Assembly: GCA_019096065.1 (NCBI GenBank) | Contig: JAGUCH010000001.1 | Coordinates: 10,540,001-10,604,000, forward strand | Length of the DNA: 64,000 nucleotides | Source of the DNA: Paracyclopina nana | Taxonomy: Eukaryota; Arthropoda; Copepoda; Cyclopoida; Cyclopettidae | Reading direction: 5' to 3' | Part shown: positions 26,601 to 35,600 of the stretch, piece after piece | How positions within the stretch are numbered: position 1 is the stretch's first letter | How the letters are laid out: each line of letters opens with the position of its first letter | The notes under the pieces: model-generated | The model's database searches: none | What the model was told of the DNA's origin: nothing | What the model saw: the letters and a program-made list of their open reading frames with translations, nothing else | Position numbers and translations under genes: made by a program

Positions 26601-29600
26601 ATACAACTGATGAATTCATGCCTTTGACAAAGAAGAAACCTGCCACCACTGTATCTCGATTCTAGGGCATCCTAGCAATTTTCTTATGAAATAAAGAAAG
26701 ATTGATCTTGCAATTTTTTGGGGGGGTATTATAACAGTCAAAATCCGACCAAGTCAATATTCTCGACGCTAGAAGTTTTTTAATATTTTATGTTATGGGA
26801 AGCGCAAGGCCAGGATTTTAAAATTACTACCAAATGAACCCCCATAGCATAAGCTTTCAGAATATGTATATATTTTAGGTGGGCAATTTTTTCTGGGTTA
26901 CAATAGCCCTCAGGTTGATGTGACTTGCCTATTATGGCAAAATGTCGAGTGAGTATTTCACTGAGAAACTGAGAATTTCGATTTTGCCGCAGGATGTCTT
27001 TTGGTACTTCAAGACCGATTCCGACGGCAAAACTCAAAAAAATGAATTCGCAAATATCTGCATAATATCGCGCGTTATTCCGTTGATAATGTTGCAGGTG
27101 AACGGGGCCTTAAATACGACAAGCTCTTTTTCACCAAAAGCAACGATTAGGAGAGCTGGCATGTCACCGCTCGCTCGCTGACATCCGCTGGATCCAGCCA
27201 GATGGAGACATTCGAGTGGCAGATGAACAAGAAGGATTTAGCATATTTTCAGGATCAATTCGGCTTCCGGCAAAAGCCAATTGACTTTTTTGATTGGCGC
27301 TGCCAAAAACTCCAGGCGGAAAACGATGTCACGCCAACCAGCGCCAGCAATGCGCGTGACGTGCAACGACGAGAAACGCAAAGGGAAAAGAGCGCTTAAA
27401 GGTAGCTTAAAGGTCACGCGCGCCTAAAAACTCGCAGGCGCGACAGCTGACTCATCTCGGAAAAATAGCATCGCTTGCATTCACGATGACCTCCTCAGTA
27501 CCAGAAAAAGCACAGTTCTCAATGCGGTCACGTTGCTCGGACGAAAAGGTCTAATCATGTGACCGCTCTGAACATCACTCGGCCTTGCCGCTGCTGACTG
27601 CACGAAAACTAACAATTCATTTGTCTCATAAGCAAGTCGGCAACATTTCGCGCGTTCAGCCATCAAAGTCGATCATCGATGGATCGTTTTCCGCGCTTTT
27701 TCTCAAGCTTGCACGCGGGAAAGAGCGTAGGCAAAGTAAGCCCGGTTCCAACAACAAAATAAGTATAGTATAAGTACGATTAACCAGTATAGTATGGTAC
27801 AGCTGAGCGCGCGAGCTAGCAGGCATCATACTATACTTATAAGTATAAGTAAGGTGTCTATACTGTACTGATTTTTATTGTTGGAACCGGGCTATAATTT
27901 TAGGCCGTTCGGGCTGACCAATTTCACCCCCACCCTCAAGGTCTTTCGCAGTTCTTCCAGCTCGGGGTGTAGGAATTTGTGCTGCAAATGCAATAAGTAC
28001 GTGCAACCCGAGCGGGGCGCAAGCCAGGAGCAGCTTTCTAAGCTGCTGGCTTCGTGGGACAAACATTACCACTATCGTTGGCAGTAGCCGAGTATCCAAA
28101 TGGACAAATTTAATCAATACGTGCTCCGAATGCCGTCTTAATGACAGCAGCGCAGAAGAACGCATCCTCGCCGGAAAGGCCGTGTGTTTTTGAATGCTCC
28201 CAATAAGAGCGAGTGAATTCGGAAAAATGCAATGCTAAGCATGTTAATTAGGTCCGGTGCGCACGCGTTCGTTCATGTGAGGCGAAGCACTAGCAAAGCA
28301 AGCCGACCAAAGTACTGAAAATTTCGGAAAACTGCAGCACGAATTGGAATCAAAATATCGACGAAAAAAAGTTGCTTCTTCAAACAAGGGAAGAATTAAA
28401 CACAGCTGACAGTCAACGATTCCCATGCTCGCATCTAGGGGGGAAATGTATCGTTCTGTTTAAAGCAGTTCTGTTTATTTTTCCAACTGCACAATTGTTC
28501 ATTTGGACAGTAAGTAAAGATGCACGCTGCGGGAATGCTTTTCCAAAATGCCACAAAAAGCCGCGAAACGGTAGATCTATCGCTGGCAAAAAATGGCTGA
28601 TCAAAAATCATTTTCCACCTCCACTTCATGAAACCAGAGGCGAGTGTGTTTTCCTAGTCAGCTGACTTTGGAGAATGGAATTTTAAGAACAGCAGCAGCG
28701 TTCACAAAAGATGAGTCTGCGAAGAAATTTGAATTGCTCCAACGGATTTTCAAGAGTATCGTGTGTCTATTCCAGCGGTAGGTAGACACAAGCTTGCAGG
28801 GTCTTTCCGGAGGAGAGCAATTAGAGCTTTTATGAAGAATAAGTTGCGCGATTGCCGTAGAGAAACAGATATGAAACGTTGGAGAAATGAGGCGTGAGCC
28901 ATAAATCTGCCCATAAGTTATGGCTTGAGAGACAATCGCATCATAGTAGCGGAAGAAGAAAGAAGTCCGAGGTGTGCAGCTTGTTTTTTACATATGTACC
29001 CCCAGCATAGGATGATGCTTCACGAAAATTGACTCTCAGACCAGCTGAGATTGAGGAGGGAAAGCTTGAGTTAAATAACAATTTAGCCAAGGCTATGTAT
29101 GCTACTCTGGGCTAGCAACAAAAACGTCACCCAAGGGACTGAAAACGAGATGTGCACAAGTGCTTAATAACAGCCAAGGCTATATTGAAAAAAAACGAAG
29201 ATACTGTGAGTTGCATAAGATTGGCTCCTTCAATAATATGCATTTTTTGCTCGGAAAAGCGCAGAGTCGTAAAAATGTGCTATAATGTCAAGAGGCAGGC
29301 AAAAGTCACCTGGCTTGCTGCTTTTGTGCAACCCGCTGCTGCACTTAGATTGTTTACCAATAACAGAAACTTTTCCCTGGCTAACTTCTTTCCCTCAGAT
29401 CTGGCCATTCGAGCTTGATTTAGAAGGAGGAGCACGTGCTTTCTAAGAGAGAAAATTAAAAGCCCGTGTCAAAATTCATCGCGGCCGTGCAGTAGGGGTT
29501 CTTTATGGATCATTTGTATGGACTATAGCACGTAATTCTACAATGTTTATTTCTCCCCTCATTTTACACTTGTCAAGAGTGACATAATTCGAACAACGCA

Positions 29601-32600
29601 GAGCAGCTCGATTTTATCTCGAGCTCGGAACGATAGCGACTCAAAAAGCTTCAAGACGAGAAGTGGGGTCAAACGTTCAAAGAACAAGTATTCATACAGC
29701 TTCTTCTAGCAGAAGATTAAATGACTACTTAACTAGCATTACCAGCTTTTGGAGATGCTTAAACTGCGATTGAAGCTTTCACATTTTAAAGGCCTCAGCC
29801 TTGCGTGTAACATATTGAATACTAGCGTGGACATCTGTAAACGCTAATCCCAATTTTGATAGTGAAAAAGCTCCAAAGTTGAATCACCTTTGGCTTGTGG
29901 CCCGTTTTTCCACCATTAACGAAAGTTATGCTATGCAAATATGGCTCATAAAAGCCGGATATTTAACTGCATGCCGACTGATGCACTTTCGGTCAAGATA
30001 TTTGGCACTCGAAACAAAAAACATTGCAAAATTCATTCGCTGCATCCCTGACATGTGATACTTTCTTTCCATGATTTACTGTCCGATGGAAGAGCAGCTG
30101 AGATATTTGCTGCTCTTGTCCTTTCATTCCAGATTTTGTTACAGCCACATGGAATGTTGGGACAATGCAACGCAAGTTTGTCAGTTTTTTAAAATTCTAT
30201 GCAAAAAATGATGAAGCCTTATTTTGCGTATTCTCGCAGCGAATCGAGTCACCAAGTGATTTTGGGTACATGCTGAGGCAATGGCGAAAATCAACACACG
30301 AGATAAATCTTAGTCAAACAACGCAGACTCTATCCCAAAAAGTGACGGAGCTAATCTTCAGAATGGCTGACCTCTCATCGAGAATCTCCCCGGCAACATA
30401 ATGCTACATACAGTCGTTGGCCAAGGGAAGAAAGTCAGCATTGTGGCCTTTCTTCTCTCAAGGTTGCCTTGAGAGGCCTTCAAGGCCTTTCTTAGGCACA
30501 CGGCTAATTAACTTAGTACGACTGAGAGCAGCAGTTGGAGAGTAGCGCTTTCAAAGTATCTAAAAGTACGGGAAAGCATGGAGTCGTCGAGTTCTCAGTA
30601 AACTTGGCTTTCGTCTGCTGAAACGTCTGATGCGCGAACGACGACGCTTTTTAGGCCTTCTTTGCCCATTGAGCCAAAAAAGGCGAAGGAGACACGCGGA
30701 AAGTGCATCAAAAGAACCCGAGCAACCGGACCGGTACGGAAGAGACTTTTTTCTATTTTTAGAAAGGGAAAGTCTGACGTCGGAGCCTTGCAGGAGTGAC
30801 GTAATAAGGCCTTGATGGGCCTTAAGGAGGCTTTCGCAAAAGCTCCTTCTTTTGCAACAAAAGTACTGTTTGCCTTTACTGTCCATTAATGAGATAGTAG
30901 CCCTAAATGAGTCGCGAAAGTCTAATTACGTCCCGGGTTTTTTTCATAATGCTCCCATTACGCAAGCTGGATTGTATGCACACGAGTGCCTAATTAAAAG
31001 CTCTCCCTCGTATTCGTTCAACGAAAATGAAACGGGAAAAGGCAATTAATGGGTGAATTGCGAACGTGGTGACATTATTGCCAATGTTCAGACATCTGGC
31101 GCCTCCAGTGGAAAAACACACACACTGACTGATAATATCTTGGGTAAATTCAACAACGCTCAACAACTATTTATTGCTGGGCGGGGACGTTTCTCATCAT
31201 TTGGGCAAAAAACGCATTTGTATGGCGAAAAGATGCTGCTAATGGAACCGGAAAGAAATTGCTAGAATTGACGGCAGCTTTATCGAACACCAAGCGCTAA
31301 CGCCGATTGCTACATTATCATAAGACATGTGGACCGCACGCGGATCGGCAGCTAGCTCGCAACAAAAAACTCCAGGCTCATTTGTTTTTGAGCCAAAAAA
31401 TGTTTCTCTCAAAACAAGTTCTTGGGTACGCCAAGCTCAATTGGGTAATGATGAGTTTAGCTTCTGGGCATCGCGAGAGCCAGTTTTCAAAGGCGAAATT
31501 ATCAACAAAAGAATGTCGATGCAAAACGCGTCAATTTATTGCAAAAACTAGCTCGTTGAAACCGACTGTTTCTGTTGCGGGCAAAAAAGTTGACGACGTT
31601 TGGAAGGGTGCCGGTATTAAGATCGAATTTAGGGGGGATTTTAAAGCCGAATTGATAAGGGATTTTAAAGTCGAATCACCTGGATTTTAAGATCGAACTA
31701 AAATTGATACTGGGAAATAAGATCGAACGGGAAAACAAAAAATGAACCTCTACCTGGATTTTAAAGTCGAAACATCTAGATTAAAAAGTCAATTGTCATT
31801 TTCAGGAAATTCATCAAGCCTTTTTATATCTATCTCAAAATCACTGATGATTTCATCTATTTTTAACAAAAAAGTCCAAAGGTTAGGCCTATGATTAAGA
31901 AGTTGCCTCTTTAATAAGGCATGGTAACTTTCAGCAGAATTGTTTGTACTGTTTTCGCTTCCAAACTGACAAATTTTCTGGAGATATTCTACAAAGCCAT
32001 TGTATGTATTTCTTTAAATTATGCACGTGACGGACATCTACTTGACTGAATTGGAAATTTTGTGCCAGCAATTCAGTGACTTTAAAATCCAGGTGATTCA
32101 ATCTTAAAATCCAGGTATAGTTTGGTGTTATAATTCACCGTTCGATCTTATTACCCTGAGACTCAAAATCCATCGGACTTAATACCCTACTCTTTCGACT
32201 TTAATACCCAGTCTCTAAAAAAGCTTCGACTTTAAAATCCCATGTTGATTTCGATCTTAAAATTTCGATCTTATTACCGTTCCCCGTTTGGAAGTGGTCC
32301 GGACAGCTCTTAAAGCTGGCTAGTTATCGAGCAAAACGATCAAGCAATCTTGTCCCTATTTAGATGTTCGGGGACCGTGCACATTAACAGCCTTAGTGGA
32401 TGAACAGCTTTGAGCGGGGATTATTCCCACGCGAGATGGCGCTGGGAGCTCCATCGGGGCAGGTTATTTTCGTAATTCACATATTTCAGGGGGTTGTAAT
32501 CGACTCTTGAGGCAAACTTGACGCATCGAAGGGAGTTTGGCGTTTTTAGCTAATTGCAAACCGAATTATGGAGACTTTTTTTCGGACGGACCCGATGAGC

Positions 32601-35600
32601 GACTGAAGCGCCACTCTGCGTTGAACTTCTTGCTTTATTTGGCAGTTTTTGCAACCTGTGGTTTGCGAAATGAGATAACTGCCTAGGTAGTACATCGAAT
32701 TGCAGCAGCCCTTCAAAGCCAGCCAATCGACAAGAGATGGCTGAAAAGGCCACGCAACGATCAAATGCGAAGGACCGAAAAAAGCCCGAAAATGCTCGTT
32801 AGCTTCGAGCGAGGCAGCGAACAGATCGCAACGGGTTTGGAAACGTGGCTTACAACCTAATTCGCGGAACCGCCGAAAAAGTAGCCGATCAACTCCTAAC
32901 GGACTTCCTCTCGCCAGGGTTTGGTATTGATATAATAAAAGAAGGTGGAAAAGTTTGCTCAATTGTCAGCGGAGTGGAAGTTTTTTTTTTCTTCTGCCCT
33001 AGAGCGTTCCATGACGGACCGGTTCCGCCGCTACGAGGCAGGGCTTTGAGGGCAAGAGTGACCCCTCGCCCGTTGACGACTTACGTAAAGCTTGGCAGGT
33101 TGACGACGAACAGCTGACCGAAGAGATCCCAAACGCGCGGCCTGGCAACAAAATGCATGGAAAAAACCATGCCGCAAAACCGATCAAAGCGTGGAAACCA
33201 TCTGCTAGCTGGAAAGTTCCGATTTCTACGGAGATTGCTAAAAACTAAGGCAAAAGGTCGCGAGAAACGAGCGTGAATGTTTTTGCGCAACGCCACGCGG
33301 AACATCCTTGGCCTAGCATAAATCAAATTGCATAAACGTGGCCTACCTGCTCCTCGATGCTTGTGGGCTTAAAATTGGGAGACGTGCTGCCGGTGCGTGG
33401 TGCTTTGGAACTCCAAGATGGATGGCTCCACGCTCGGGCGAGCTGAGTAGGTTTCACTGCCACCGCCGCTCAGTGGCCACCACTCGCGAGATCATCCCCC
33501 TCAGGATCAACCACTTGTTGCTAGGCTGACTCACGTCGGCGGTTCGGGGACGACCTGCAACATGCACGCTTCGTTTAAAGAAGCTCGCTAAACGAGCTCA
33601 TTTTAAAATAACGCTCAGGATAGGCGGCATGCTGCCGAGCGCCGGTGACCCGAGCTAAGCAAAAACGCACGAAGCAACGTACTTTTGTGTAACGACGCCT
33701 GGAAAATTCCAAGAACGATGGACTCGCGCGGCCACGTTTTCAGCTTGACACGGATGCTCACCTCGAATCCCGATGCCTTTGCGCACTCTTTTGGGCAAAT
33801 AATAAAAGACGATGACCCAACGTGGCACGCGAAAAAAACGCACTGTTTATTAGTGATGGAACGAGTTTCAGCTTGGCTTGAAAGCTTGAAGCTGAAACCC
33901 AGCTTGAGCTACATAAGCAAAAAGCTTGGGATCGCTCGAACCAAATTTTGAAAAGCTTGAAAAAGCTTGAAACCCAAAAAAGCAAAGCTTGAAAAAGCTT
34001 GAAACCCAAAAACGCAAAGCTTGAAAAAGCTTGACACCCAAAAAAAAACTTAATTCATTTTTAGGTCCTTTCCATGTGCTCACTTTTGGTTTTCAGGTAC
34101 AAAAAAATGTACCACGCAAGACCGTTTTTGCACCGTTTTCAATGTTTATTTACGTTTTTGTTTACTTTTTGCGTACTGAATGTTTACTTATTTGTTTGCT
34201 TCTTTTGCTAATTGCCAAAGACCGATTTTTTGTACCATCAAAAACCGTTTTTCAGTTTTATTTTTTGTACAAGCACATGGAAAGGTCCTTAATCTAAACA
34301 AAAAGGGCTGATTTTAAAATTAACTAATACTTGGGGGAGAACTTAAATCTAAGGTCCTTTCCATGTGCTCACTTTTGGTTTTGAGGTACAAAAAAATGTA
34401 CCACACAAAACCGTTTTTGCAAGACCGTTTTCATTGTTTATTTACGTTTTTTGTTTACTTTTTGCGTACTGGATGTTTACTTATTTGTTTACTTCTCTTG
34501 CTACTTGCCAAAGACCAATTTTTTGTACCACCAAAAACCATTTTTGAGTTTTATTTTTTGCACAAGCACATGGAAAGGTCCTAAGTTAAAGCTATATCTG
34601 TCATTATTTGCGCTTTTTGGGTAATTTTGTCAAATCTGGTGACTAATCGCCATTTTTTATGTTAAAATTCTAAAAAAGTGAAAAGCTTGAAAAAAGCTTG
34701 AAATGTGAAATTTTGAGCTTGAAAAAGCTTGATAATAATTTTCAAAAGCTTGGGATCGCTCGAACACTTTTCAAAAAGCTTGAAGCTTGATCAAGCTGAA
34801 AATTTCCGGCTCGTTCCATCACTACTGTTTATTTACCAACGAGCCGAGCTGAGACAAACGCTCAAGCAAAGTACGTCAAAGTACGACGGTCGATGAGAAA
34901 CACGCGCTCGCATTCCGCCTTTTCGCAAAATAACCGCATTGCATCGCTTTCCAGCCCGAGGGCTACCGTGCTTCTTGGCATCGGATGATCCTAATCTTCT
35001 CGCATGCGACCCTAATCGCCCAAAAGCCGTTCGTCTCAAATGTGTTTTTTTTTCATGACAATAATGGAAGGTTCAACCATGAAAGCGCCATTAGCGACGA
35101 GGAACCGGCTGGATGTCCAAAACGGCAAAGCAGCGTTTCGCCGACTCGGATGATTTGAGCAAACTCAAACTTTGAGGAAAATCGCCATCCAAAAATCTGG
35201 GCAGGCATGACGGACGCCCCGTAAAAGCCTAGAAGCTGTTAAACGCTTTACTTCCGCGTGGCTGTCCGAACATGAAAGTTAGTTCAACTTTATTATAAGA
35301 GAGAGCGGCAATCATCCAACGCACATTGCTGGGCAGATTGCAAAGGTCGAAACTCTGGTCGAAGTCATAGATTGCGCAATTTTTAGGAAATCTGTCACTC
35401 CACCTCGCCAAGTAAATAAGTTCGACCTTTGCAAATTTTGGAGGGCTCGCGTTGATCGCAGCTAGCCAAGATTGCCGCTCTCTCTGATATTCAGTTGAAC
35501 TAATGAAAGTCAATAATGGGAACTGAGGCGCAGATGACCAAAAAATTCCACTCAAGCGCTGCGCTCCGCTTCGCGACTCGCTTCGCTCCGCGCAAATAAA

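Larger units (their letters stand above)
33851..34824. mobile_element. Non-autonomous hAT element (974 bp) with an 8-bp duplication
   Basis: It starts TAGTGATGGAACGAG, ends CTCGTTCCATCACTA, and is flanked on both sides by CTGTTTAT. An 8-bp duplication and a TAGTGATGG-type terminus are standard for hAT. The interior has many AAGCTTGAA repeats near each end and no transposase. Two younger MITEs are inserted inside it. Confidence 0.92.

Noticed and set aside
31053-31265. P-loop-like GASSGKTH as evidence of a packaging ATPase or helicase
   Set aside because: One short motif in a 70-residue fragment without the partner motifs; not enough to name a family.
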